Positions 15,948-23,656 of a stretch of DNA of 48,308 bases are shown here, one piece after another. The translations under genes and the position numbers were made by a program. The notes under the pieces were generated by a model that was not told where the DNA came from, searched no databases, and saw only the letters and a list, made by a program, of their open reading frames with translations. Source of the DNA: Oxobacter pfennigii (lineage in GTDB: Bacteria > Bacillota > Clostridia > Clostridiales > Oxobacteraceae); contig NZ_LKET01000012.1 of NCBI RefSeq assembly GCF_001317355.1, positions 1 to 48,308 of the forward strand. The letters run 5' to 3'. The stretch's first letter is position 1. The number at the start of each line of letters is the position of its first letter.

Positions 15948-16535
15948 TTACAGGTAGAATGTAACGAATTTGATTGAATACATATCAGCTAAAAGTATGT
16001 CGTCAGTCTCAGCAAGTCTTATTAATATATAGCTTATGCCTACTCCTACCAGGGTGCCGATTCTGTCCGTCGTGGTGTTGGTGCCTATTAAGAATTCCAC
16101 CTTAACTTTTTTTCCTATCTGTGTCCTCAAGAAGCCCTGGGTGAATTGAGGATCCATTACCGGAGTTTCATCAGTCTGGAAAAAGTCGGGAACCTGCTGT
16201 ACTTGCGGCGGTATATTGACCTGAGGAGGCGGCTGGGTCTGCTGACCCTGCTGAATAAAATCCACTGGGGACTGGCCCATCTGCTGCTGAGCTTGCTGAA
16301 TGAAATCCACAGGCGATTGGTGCTGTCCCGGCTGTGCCGTCTGAGTGATTATAGGCGGCATGGAAAACATTGTGGTAGGAGCATGGGGTACTGATTCCAC
16401 AGGCATTCCTGCAGTATTTCCTGCTATAGGCGGAAGGTTTAAGTCCTGCGGGCGCTGTACCGATAAGTCATCGCCGTATTTATTATCGGAAGCTTGAGAT
16501 TTCCCGAAGTAACTTGGGTAAAAATATGGATACAT
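15948..16535 (-). CDS. gerQ: GerQ-like spore coat protein, Pro/Gln-rich
   Basis: This protein of 195 residues starts with Tyr/Pro-rich sequence (MYPYFYPSYFGKSQ). It continues as a low-complexity Gln/Pro region with an imperfect repeat (SPVDFIQQAQQQ, then SPVDFIQQGQQ). It ends in a compact ~65-residue domain (FLRTQIGKKVKVEFLIGTNT, then RIGTLVGVGISYILIR). The end domain resembles the C-terminal part of GerQ/YwdL coat proteins, which transglutaminase crosslinks into the spore coat and which hold CwlJ there. The strongest support is context: it is the second gene of a two-gene operon directly after a cwlJ-type gene (21-base gap), as in B. subtilis. Sequence similarity alone is modest. The abundant Gln residues suit crosslinking. 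Ribosome site AAGGAGG. Confidence 0.65.
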   Translation of the reverse strand: MYPYFYPSYFGKSQASDNKYGDDLSVQRPQDLNLPPIAGNTAGMPVESVPHAPTTMFSMPPIITQTAQPGQHQSPVDFIQQAQQQMGQSPVDFIQQGQQTQPPPQVNIPPQVQQVPDFFQTDETPVMDPQFTQGFLRTQIGKKVKVEFLIGTNTTTDRIGTLVGVGISYILIRLAETDDILLADMYSIKFVTFYL

Positions 16536-16556
16536 TTATTTTCCTCCTTAAATATA

Positions 16557-17000
16557 TTAGGTTTCCCTGTAGCGGGCTGTGGGTATATAAAAGCAATGTT
16601 CACCAATTCGGTTGATTATTGAGCCTGAGCCATTACGGGGAAATATGGTAGGGCATGTGGGGACAAAGGGATTGAAATACCATAATGCTTCGCCTATACC
16701 TGAAAACCTGTTTCCTGCCATGGCCCAGTCGGCAATATCATAGTGAATCTGTTCAGGCGGGCTTGCCCATATGGTCTGATAATTAGGCACTCCGCCTAAA
16801 ACAGAACGCATACAGTCAAACTGGCCCGGCTGGGTAATAACCTTTCTTAAATCTCCCTGATTGACTCTCTGATATTCGCCATAAGGTACGTGCACTCTAT
16901 TCATCAGTACGGCGGCAACGGCTTTCATTCCATTGTCTCCTTCGCCGCCGGCTTCACATTTTATAATCCTCGCAAACAATTCCCGCGTTGGGTACGGCAT
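16557..17000 (-). CDS. cwlJ: Cell-wall hydrolase of the CwlJ/SleB family (spore cortex lysis)
   Basis: This 147-residue protein is essentially one Hydrolase_2 domain, close to the 142 residues of B. subtilis CwlJ and far shorter than SleB. The catalytic Glu is Glu16 in KCEAGGEG, followed by AVAAVLMNRV and the QFDCM and ALWYFNP motifs typical of the family. It has no signal peptide or peptidoglycan-binding domain, which also favours CwlJ over SleB. The enzyme degrades spore cortex peptidoglycan during germination and in Bacillus is the one triggered by Ca-dipicolinate. It is the first gene of an operon with the GerQ-like gene. ATG start after GGAGGGG. It is probably made in the mother cell; I could not identify a sporulation promoter with confidence. 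Confidence 0.88.
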   Translation of the reverse strand: MPYPTRELFARIIKCEAGGEGDNGMKAVAAVLMNRVHVPYGEYQRVNQGDLRKVITQPGQFDCMRSVLGGVPNYQTIWASPPEQIHYDIADWAMAGNRFSGIGEALWYFNPFVPTCPTIFPRNGSGSIINRIGEHCFYIPTARYRET

Positions 17001-17342
17001 TTTTACCCCTCCAAATATACATAGATAGTATTAGTATATTCAGCTGTATGAATATGGGAACAAAAGGGAATATAAAATATGTAAAAATATGATAAGATTT
17101 TCAGGTCCTTATATTTAATGTCACAAAGAAATCCGGCATTACGGTAAATTAATCCTTATAAGATTCATTTCAGTATAAAATTTACAAAGCAAATTTTATA
17201 CTATATTACATATTTGATAGACAATGATTTTCAAATAAATTATTATAGAAGTGGTTTAGTTACACTAATATTTATGATACTTAAAAGTAAATAGAACAGG
17301 TTATAGACTTAAGATTAACTTAAAATATGGAGGCAGGATTAA
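17001..17342. other. AT-rich divergent intergenic region
   Basis: This separates cwlJ (minus) from the glycan cluster (plus). No gene is present. It must hold both promoters, but none is strong enough to place. TAGACA-17-TATTAT near 17218-17246 is a weak candidate for the plus side. The 12-bp palindrome at 17172-17202 is listed separately. Confidence 0.4.
17172..17202. repeat. 12-bp perfect inverted repeat
   Basis: AGTATAAAATTT (17172-17183) and AAATTTTATACT (17191-17202) are exact complements around a 7-base loop. No T-run follows on either strand, so an operator for a dimeric regulator is as likely as an RNA hairpin. Confidence 0.5.
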
Positions 17343-18287
17343 ATGTCACAAAAGCTTTTATCAGTCGTAGTCCCCATGTATTTTGAAGAAGAGGTTGTAA
17401 ACGAATGCTATGCAAGATTAAAAAGTGTTTTGGATTCAATAAATATGAATTATGAATTTGTCTTTGTTGATGACGGAAGCAAGGACAAAACCCTTGAACT
17501 TTTGTCTGCTATTGCAGATAATGATAAGACTGTCCGGGTTTATAGCTTTTCAAGGAATTTCGGACACCAGGTGGCTGTAACCGCCGGCATTGACAAAGCC
17601 AAGGGGGATGCGATAGTTGTAATAGATGCGGATTTGCAGGACCCTCCCGAATTGATTGCCGACATGGTTAAGCTGTGGGAGGAAGGCTATGAAGTAGTAT
17701 ATGCCAAAAGGAAAAAGAGGCTGGGAGAATCAAAATTCAAGCTATTGACTGCAAAGCTGTTTTACAGGGTTTTAGCCAAATTATCCGATGTTGAAATACC
17801 TTTGGACAGCGGAGATTACAGGCTTATAGACAGAAAGGTAGCCGAGGTTTTAAAGAGCATGCCCGAGAGAAACAGATTCATAAGGGGAATGGTTGCCTGG
17901 GCAGGCTTTAAGCAGATACCTATTGAATATGAAAGAAAAGAGAGATTTGCCGGAGTTACAAAATACCCTTTAAAAAAGATGCTGAAATTCGCATTGGACG
18001 GTATTGCTTCCTTTTCTATAAAGCCGCTGAAAATATCTCAGTATTTGGGTTTCTTTGCTGTAATAGTATCAATAGTTATATTCTTATATGCGGTAATTTA
18101 CAGGATAGTTGGCGGAAAAAATCTTGTGTACGGATGGGCATCTATAATGACAACACTGACTTTTTTAGGCGGTATTCAGCTCATATCCGTAGGCATATTA
18201 GGTGAATATATAGGCAGGATGTATGATGAAAGCAAAAACAGGCCACTTTATATAATTAAGAAGGAAATTGAACATCATGAAGAATAA
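17343..18287 (+). CDS. GT2 glycosyltransferase, polyprenyl-phosphate sugar synthase type
   Basis: This protein of 314 residues has an N-terminal GT-A catalytic domain (LSVVVPMYFEEE, VDDGS at 42-46, SRNFGHQVAVTAG, DADLQDPP at 95-102, and MVAWAGF). Two C-terminal membrane helices lie at about 236-256 and 268-290. This architecture is that of the GtrB/ArnC/Dpm1-like branch, which moves a sugar from a nucleotide donor to undecaprenyl phosphate on the cytosolic face. The sugar cannot be predicted. It is the first gene of a four-gene operon and overlaps the next gene by 11 bases. Its lipid-linked product could feed the DUF2298 protein encoded last. ATG start after ATGGAGGCAGG. Confidence 0.9.
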   Translation: MSQKLLSVVVPMYFEEEVVNECYARLKSVLDSINMNYEFVFVDDGSKDKTLELLSAIADNDKTVRVYSFSRNFGHQVAVTAGIDKAKGDAIVVIDADLQDPPELIADMVKLWEEGYEVVYAKRKKRLGESKFKLLTAKLFYRVLAKLSDVEIPLDSGDYRLIDRKVAEVLKSMPERNRFIRGMVAWAGFKQIPIEYERKERFAGVTKYPLKKMLKFALDGIASFSIKPLKISQYLGFFAVIVSIVIFLYAVIYRIVGGKNLVYGWASIMTTLTFLGGIQLISVGILGEYIGRMYDESKNRPLYIIKKEIEHHEE

Positions 18288-19251
18288 AAAAATAATAAGC
18301 ATTGCCTTGAGTGTTTTTTTAGGCGGGGCATTGCTGTACATAATTTTAAAAAGAGTAGGCCTGTCTAACATAGCCTTTTATATGAGCAATTTGAATTATT
18401 GGTGGATATTAATATCCCTTGCAACATACACTTTGGATATGCTCCTTCGGGCATACAAATGGCAGTATATGTTGAAGGATAATGGTGTATTCATTGGCGT
18501 GGCGGATTCATTTAAAGCTTATAATTTAGGCAACACCTTGAATATAATCGTCCCTGCAAAGATCGGGGATATAGCCAGGTCTTATTACTTAAAAAATAAA
18601 TTCAATCATTCCTACTCAAGCACCCTTCCTTCGGTTTTTTTGGACCGTTTTTTTGATGTTCTGGGCGTTTATGTTGTGCTTTTAATTTCAGGCATATATG
18701 TATTGAATAAAGTAAGCATGCCACCATGGTTTTTCAACCTTATATTTATTGGTGTGGCCTTTCTCATAATTGCTTTTTTTGTAATTCAATACCTTATGAA
18801 AAATAAATTCAAAGTATCGGCATTAAAAAATGAAAAGATTAAAAATCTCCTGCTGCAGCTTATAAATGCATTGGAAGGCAGCATAAAGGACAGGGTAAAA
18901 TTCATAACCCTATTAATATATTCATCACTTATATGGATATGCGACGGTTTAGTGACTTATTTTGTACTATTATCTTTAGGAGGAGCTATGAACCCATTGG
19001 CTGCGGCCTTTGCCACAATGGTAGCCACCCTTACCAAGGTTTTTCCCGTGACACCGGGAGGCATAGGAGTATTTGAAGGCACCATGGTAATAATATTGTC
19101 TCTCTTTGGACTGACAGGAGAGCTTGCAGGAATGCTTTCTGCATTAACACATATAATAATGAACCTGTATACGCTCATTATCGGCGTGTATGTATTGGTT
19201 ACAAGCGGAATAAATGTTTCAACAATACAGGGTGAGAAGGTGAACAAATGA
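18277..19251 (+). CDS. Flippase-like membrane protein (LPG synthase TM / UPF0104 family)
   Basis: This integral membrane protein of 324 residues has seven to eight hydrophobic helices. Family signatures are RAYKWQYML, then NTLNIIVPAKIGDIARSYYL, then SVFLDRFFDVLGV, and VFPVTPGGIGVFEGTMV near the end. Members include the membrane domain of lysyl-phosphatidylglycerol synthase and AglD-like proteins linked to lipid-linked sugar handling. No soluble aminoacyl-transferase domain is present, so it is not an MprF. The ATG at 18277, about 10 bases after AAGGAAA, is chosen over the TTG at 18268. It overlaps the GT2 gene by 11 bases and the next gene by 4 (ATGA). Flipping or handling of the GT2 product is inferred from context. 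Confidence 0.85.
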   Translation: MKNKKIISIALSVFLGGALLYIILKRVGLSNIAFYMSNLNYWWILISLATYTLDMLLRAYKWQYMLKDNGVFIGVADSFKAYNLGNTLNIIVPAKIGDIARSYYLKNKFNHSYSSTLPSVFLDRFFDVLGVYVVLLISGIYVLNKVSMPPWFFNLIFIGVAFLIIAFFVIQYLMKNKFKVSALKNEKIKNLLLQLINALEGSIKDRVKFITLLIYSSLIWICDGLVTYFVLLSLGGAMNPLAAAFATMVATLTKVFPVTPGGIGVFEGTMVIILSLFGLTGELAGMLSALTHIIMNLYTLIIGVYVLVTSGINVSTIQGEKVNK

Positions 19252-20555
19252 AGATTGGTATAGTCGGCGCAGGTATGACGGGTCTTTCGGCAGCCTTGGA
19301 GCTTTTAAACAAAGGCCACGAAGTTGAGATAATCGAAAGCAGTGATAAAATCGGCGGAATTGCCGGAGCTTTTAAATATGAAAATACATACCTTGAGAAA
19401 TATTATCATCATTTTTTCAAATCCGATAAACACATAATGAAATTGATGAAAGAAATAGATCTCTATGATGAAATTCAGTGGCATATAAGCAAAATGGGCT
19501 TTTTCTCCGGCGGCAGAACCTTTGATTTCGGAACTCCCATATCACTGCTTAAATTCAAGCCACTTCCATTCATGGATAAAATGAAGTTTGGCCTTACAAT
19601 TTTAAAACTCATGGGAACGAAGGATTATAGGTCATTTGAGGGTATTACAGCCCATGAATGGATACAAAAGCATGCAGGAAAAAGGGTATACGAGAATGTA
19701 TGGAAGCCTCTTTTAGTATCCAAATTTGAAGGGCAGTACAAAGATATATCCATGTCCTGGTTTTGGGGAAAGATTAAGCTCAGGGGTTCATCAAAGGAAA
19801 AGGGAAAGGAAGCCTTAGGCTACATTAAAGGGAGCACTAAAACCCTCTTAGACAGGCTGGAATTGATTCTTAATGAAAAAGGGGCAAACATAGTTCTCAA
19901 TTGTCCCGTCAAAAACATTGATAAAAGAGAAAGCATCATTTTATCCACAGCCTGTGGAGAATTCTCATATGATGCTGTTATTTGCACCACGCCTTTGCCT
20001 GTTTTTTTAAAGCTCAGTGAGGGTATATTGCCAAAAAATTATAGAGAAGAGAAAAGCAATATAGAATATACTTCAGTTGTATGTACAATCCTTACCCTTG
20101 ATAAACCTTTTACCGGATATTACTGGCTTAACATGGGGGATGAAAGCATACCCTTCGGAGGCCTTATTGAGCACACCAATCTTCTGGATAAAAAGCTCTA
20201 CGGCAATAATAATATACTTTATATTTCGGATTATTTGTTTAAGGATAACAAAAGATATAATATGAATGATGAGGAATTATTGGAGGAATATCTTCCCCAC
20301 CTTAAAAAAATTAATCCTGAATTTAATAAGGATATGATAAAAAATATGACGGTCTTTAAGGATGAATATGCCCAGCCCCTTATAAAATTAGGTTATTCAA
20401 AGATAAAGCCCGGATTTGAAACGCCGGTTAAGGGCTTGTATACTGCCAGCATGTGCAATATTTATCCTGAGGACAGGGGTATGAACTATGCCATAAGAGA
20501 GGGAATAAATGCGGCACTGTGGGCCATAAAAGGAGGGGAAAAGGATGGAAAGTGA
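19248..20555 (+). CDS. FAD-dependent oxidoreductase (amine-oxidase/protoporphyrinogen-oxidase-like)
   Basis: This protein of 435 residues has an N-terminal Rossmann FAD-binding motif (GIVGAGMTGLSAALELLNKG, then VEIIESSDKIGGIAGAF) and a following YYHHFFKSDKH segment. A C-terminal FAD-closing region reads KGLYTASMCNIYPEDRGMNY. This belongs to a branch often annotated as NAD(P)/FAD-dependent oxidoreductase or UDP-galactopyranose-mutase-like. Such proteins recur in polysaccharide and glycolipid loci beside GT2 enzymes. It is probably soluble or peripheral. Both ends are translationally coupled (4-base overlap upstream, 11-base overlap downstream), so it works in the same pathway. Desaturation, oxidation or mutation of the sugar or lipid are all possible, and sequence does not decide between them. 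Confidence 0.82.
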   Translation: MKIGIVGAGMTGLSAALELLNKGHEVEIIESSDKIGGIAGAFKYENTYLEKYYHHFFKSDKHIMKLMKEIDLYDEIQWHISKMGFFSGGRTFDFGTPISLLKFKPLPFMDKMKFGLTILKLMGTKDYRSFEGITAHEWIQKHAGKRVYENVWKPLLVSKFEGQYKDISMSWFWGKIKLRGSSKEKGKEALGYIKGSTKTLLDRLELILNEKGANIVLNCPVKNIDKRESIILSTACGEFSYDAVICTTPLPVFLKLSEGILPKNYREEKSNIEYTSVVCTILTLDKPFTGYYWLNMGDESIPFGGLIEHTNLLDKKLYGNNNILYISDYLFKDNKRYNMNDEELLEEYLPHLKKINPEFNKDMIKNMTVFKDEYAQPLIKLGYSKIKPGFETPVKGLYTASMCNIYPEDRGMNYAIREGINAALWAIKGGEKDGK

Positions 20556-22656
20556 TATTTCAATTATCATAAGATGGTGGTTTTACTTAACTGTTATAGG
20601 CATAATATTCCTTCCATTAACCCGCACTGTCTTCAGTAAGTTTTTTGATAAAGGCTATATATTTTCAAAGGCTATAGGAATACTTCTTTCTTCCTATGTG
20701 TTATGGATTTTATCTTCATTAAGACTCGTACCTTTTTTTAGGATAAGCATATTTTCGGTATTGATACTGTTTGCCCTATTTATACTTGTATATAAAAAGG
20801 GTTATCGGTATCTTATAAGTATATATAATGAAAATAGAAAAATTATAATTTGGGAAGAAATCGGATTTTTAGTATTTCTTCTAATCTGGTGCTATGTAAG
20901 AGGGCTCCATCCCGATATTTACGGACTTGAAAAATTCATGGATTACGGCTTTGTAAATTCCATACTTAAAACTGAATTCATGCCCCCTGTTGACATGTGG
21001 CTGTCGGGCAAATCCATAAATTATTACTATTATGGTCATTACATATGCGCATTTCTCGTTAAATTGATAGATGTTGAATCCTCCACCGGATACAATATAA
21101 TGCTGGCAATGATATTTTCCTTTACCTTTATGATGACCTTTTCCATAGCTTCAAATGTACTTTTCCTTTTAAAAAAGGAAAATATGAAGAGAATCATAGC
21201 CGCGGGAATCATATCCTCCATGCTGGTTACCTTCGGCGGGACCTTCCACACATTTATATTTGCAACGGCATTGCCTTTGGCTAAGGAGGCTAACCTTTAT
21301 AAGGGAGAGGTTGACAGGTATTTTTATGCCGATTCCACAAGGTACATAGGCTATAATCCGGAAACCAACGATAAAACCATTCATGAGTTTCCTTTTTATT
21401 CCTTTGTGGTATCCGACCTTCACGGCCATGTGTCCGATATACCCTATGTCCTAACAATGCTGATGTTTATTTTGGCTTATATAATAGGAAGCATTCCCAT
21501 TAATAAATTTAAATATATAGCAGGCCTTATGCTGGGGCTTTTTTATATGACCAATGCCTGGGACTTGCCCATATACATTACGGTAACCCTCTTTGCCTTT
21601 ATATACCGGGAGTCTATGGATAAAGGCTTGAATAAGAAGACCATCTTAAACGTACTGAAAAATGTATTGTATATCTTTCTTTTATCCAGGCTTGTTATGA
21701 TTCCCTATACCCTGAATTTTGTCAACATGACAGGGGGAGTGGGCCTGGTTCAGGCAAGAACTCCGCTGTATCAATTGCTCATTCTATGGGGGTATCAGCT
21801 TTTGCTGACGGTGTTCTTTAAAATATTCCTGCTCGTATCAAATAAAGGAAAAGAGCAGCATGGCGCTGGTGAAAGAAGGAACAAATTTAAGGATTTCTTT
21901 TTAAATACCCATCAATCGGATATTTTTATTTCAATACTGTTGATATCTGCCTTCGGCCTTGTAATAATTCCGGAAATAGTGTACGTAAGGGATATATACG
22001 GTGTTGAATACCACCGGGCAAATACCATGTTCAAGCTGGTGTACCAATCCTTTATTATGCTGGGAATTGCCGGAGGATATATTGCCGTAAGAACTCATTC
22101 GGCTGTAAAGAAAAAGTCATTAAAGATAATATATACAATTATATTAGCCATCGTACTTTTATTGCCCATGCAGTTTCCCTATTATGCAGTCAAGGGTTAT
22201 TATACATCCGTAAAACCTTCAAATTACAAAGGCTTATATGGGCTTGACTTTCTAAGGCGGCTCCATGCTGACGATTATGAAGCCGTAAAATGGTTAAACG
22301 AAAATGTCAAGGGGCAGCCGGTAATATTAGAAGCCAACGGAGACGGATATACAGACTATGAGAGGATATCCATGTCCACAGGGCTGCCTACGGTGCTGGG
22401 TTGGTTTGGACATGAATGGCTGTGGAGGGGAGGACCTGATATCCCCAATGAGAGGTCCGAGGATATTTCATCAATCTATGAAGGTGACAGCCACAGTGAA
22501 ACAAAAAAGCTGCTTCAGAAATACCAAGTGAAGTATATTATTTTGGGAAGCCTGGAGAGAAACAAATTCAAGAATATTAAAGAAGATAAAATTATGAATA
22601 TGGGAACTGTGGCATTTAACTCAGGGTTAACTAAGATAATAGAAATAACACCTTAG
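20545..22656 (+). CDS. DUF2298 (YYY-type) multi-pass membrane protein, candidate GT-C glycosyltransferase
   Basis: This protein of 703 residues has about twelve membrane helices and a C-terminal soluble part (about 575-703). The family's Tyr-rich signature is clear (SINYYYYGHYICAFLVK). So is the acidic motif FPFYSFVVSDLHGHVSDIPY, which sits where GT-C enzymes keep catalytic Asp/His residues. The soluble tail (AVKWLNENVKGQPVILEANG, then STGLPTVLGWFGHEWLWRG) resembles the end of other large GT-C-like proteins. DUF2298 proteins are known from Chloroflexi, archaea and some Firmicutes, with no established function. As the last gene of a GT2/flippase/FAD operon it is the natural acceptor-side transferase using a lipid-phosphate sugar. 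Ribosome site AGGAGGGG. Confidence 0.83.
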   Translation: MESDISIIIRWWFYLTVIGIIFLPLTRTVFSKFFDKGYIFSKAIGILLSSYVLWILSSLRLVPFFRISIFSVLILFALFILVYKKGYRYLISIYNENRKIIIWEEIGFLVFLLIWCYVRGLHPDIYGLEKFMDYGFVNSILKTEFMPPVDMWLSGKSINYYYYGHYICAFLVKLIDVESSTGYNIMLAMIFSFTFMMTFSIASNVLFLLKKENMKRIIAAGIISSMLVTFGGTFHTFIFATALPLAKEANLYKGEVDRYFYADSTRYIGYNPETNDKTIHEFPFYSFVVSDLHGHVSDIPYVLTMLMFILAYIIGSIPINKFKYIAGLMLGLFYMTNAWDLPIYITVTLFAFIYRESMDKGLNKKTILNVLKNVLYIFLLSRLVMIPYTLNFVNMTGGVGLVQARTPLYQLLILWGYQLLLTVFFKIFLLVSNKGKEQHGAGERRNKFKDFFLNTHQSDIFISILLISAFGLVIIPEIVYVRDIYGVEYHRANTMFKLVYQSFIMLGIAGGYIAVRTHSAVKKKSLKIIYTIILAIVLLLPMQFPYYAVKGYYTSVKPSNYKGLYGLDFLRRLHADDYEAVKWLNENVKGQPVILEANGDGYTDYERISMSTGLPTVLGWFGHEWLWRGGPDIPNERSEDISSIYEGDSHSETKKLLQKYQVKYIILGSLERNKFKNIKEDKIMNMGTVAFNSGLTKIIEITP

Positions 22657-22743
22657 GCTCTGCAATGTCAATTTCCCATGGAACAAAATGCGTTTTTTTT
22701 CGTTTAGTATAAAAATGGGATTTATTGAAGAGGTGAAGGCATT

Positions 22744-23316
22744 ATGCGTGGTAAAAAAATCATCAGCTATTTATTAGTGCTTATCATAGGGGTATCTATC
22801 GGGTTGGCGGTTGGATTGTTTTTTAATCGCAATCAACAAGATGATTCTCTATATAATTCTATGAATAATGAACTAAAAAACGCAATGCCGGATACAATGG
22901 GAAATGAATCTGTCAACAATGAGATAATTACCCTGCTGACAGATATGCACAAAAATAACGATTATCTGTATTTGCATAAGGCATTTTTCACAAATGAAAA
23001 CAATACCAGCACCTTTATCTATCCGTCAAAGACTGTGGACGATGATATGTTTGGACGGATTACATCATTGTTTAATGAATATGAATGGCGAGCCAATCGG
23101 ACGTTATCAAGTTTTAATGCAAGTGATTTTGACATGTTCATTGAGATTTATTCTACTGACAAGGCACAAGTTCTTACGCTGTACAGAGGATATAATATCC
23201 TATGCTATAAAGATGAGGATAACGAAATTACCGCTTATTATTCATATGTTTTTTCGGAAGGAGATAATAACGCAGATTTGGCTGTGCGGCTTCTTAATGA
23301 CTTCATTGATAAATGA
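22744..23316 (+). CDS. Membrane-anchored extracytoplasmic protein of unknown function
   Basis: This protein of 190 residues has one N-terminal hydrophobic helix (about 6-27, ISYLLVLIIGVSIGLAVGLF) after a positively charged start (MRGKK). That predicts an N-in, C-out anchor. The rest is polar and rich in Asn and Asp, with a compact alpha/beta-looking region (DMFIEIYSTDKAQVLTLYRG). No family is recognised. It follows the DUF2298 gene by 87 bases with its own ribosome site (AGGTG) and may be the last member of the glycan operon or an independent unit. No terminator is visible between them. Confidence 0.6.
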   Translation: MRGKKIISYLLVLIIGVSIGLAVGLFFNRNQQDDSLYNSMNNELKNAMPDTMGNESVNNEIITLLTDMHKNNDYLYLHKAFFTNENNTSTFIYPSKTVDDDMFGRITSLFNEYEWRANRTLSSFNASDFDMFIEIYSTDKAQVLTLYRGYNILCYKDEDNEITAYYSYVFSEGDNNADLAVRLLNDFIDK

Positions 23317-23505
23317 AATAAGACGCTAGAGAGGGTTAATTACTGTGGATTTTCTCTACGGCGACGGTGTCGGTTTTCAATTTGTTGTACTGTTTAAGAA
23401 AAGTTACATAGGAACAGTGTCTTAAGGGGTGCATGAGTACAAGGCTGCATTTACCATGTCAACTTAGTGGTTTCTAAAAAACTAGAAAATTATTTAGATT
23501 ATTAC
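23317..23505. other. Intergenic stretch before glnN
   Basis: No gene is evident. A short frame from a GTG at 23344 (VDFLYGDGVGFQFVVLFKKS) ends after 26 codons and may be debris. There is no clear terminator for the preceding gene. Confidence 0.3.
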
Positions 23506-23534
23506 TTGTAAACAGTTTGGTTATATGATAAAAT
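23506..23534 (+). promoter_or_regulatory. Probable sigma-A promoter of glnN
   Basis: TTGTAA (23506-23511), a 17-base spacer and TAAAAT (23529-23534) place transcription start near 23541, giving a leader of about 115 bases before the glnN start. Confidence 0.6.
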
Positions 23535-23573
23535 ACATACATTAAATATGAAGCGTTAATTATTTAGAGAGCA

Positions 23574-23627
23574 AAGGCGTTCTTTAAATTAATTTTAATT
23601 AATTTAAGGGGCGCCTTGTCTTTTTTT
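23574..23627 (+). terminator. Leader terminator (attenuator) in front of glnN
   Basis: A 20-bp stem (23574-23593 with 23598-23617; three G-U pairs, otherwise perfect) closes a 4-base loop and is followed by GTC and seven T residues. It lies between the promoter and the glnN ribosome site, so it should stop transcription unless an antiterminating event occurs. Glutamine synthetase leaders in clostridia are known to be controlled by ANTAR-type RNA-binding antiterminators. Confidence 0.75.
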
Positions 23628-23656
23628 GTAAAACTATAATTTAGGAGGAGTTTAAG

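Noticed and set aside
17001-17100. Sporulation sigma-E/K promoter for cwlJ (a CATACAG word on the minus strand near 17050)
   Set aside because: No -35 element at acceptable spacing; too weak to list.
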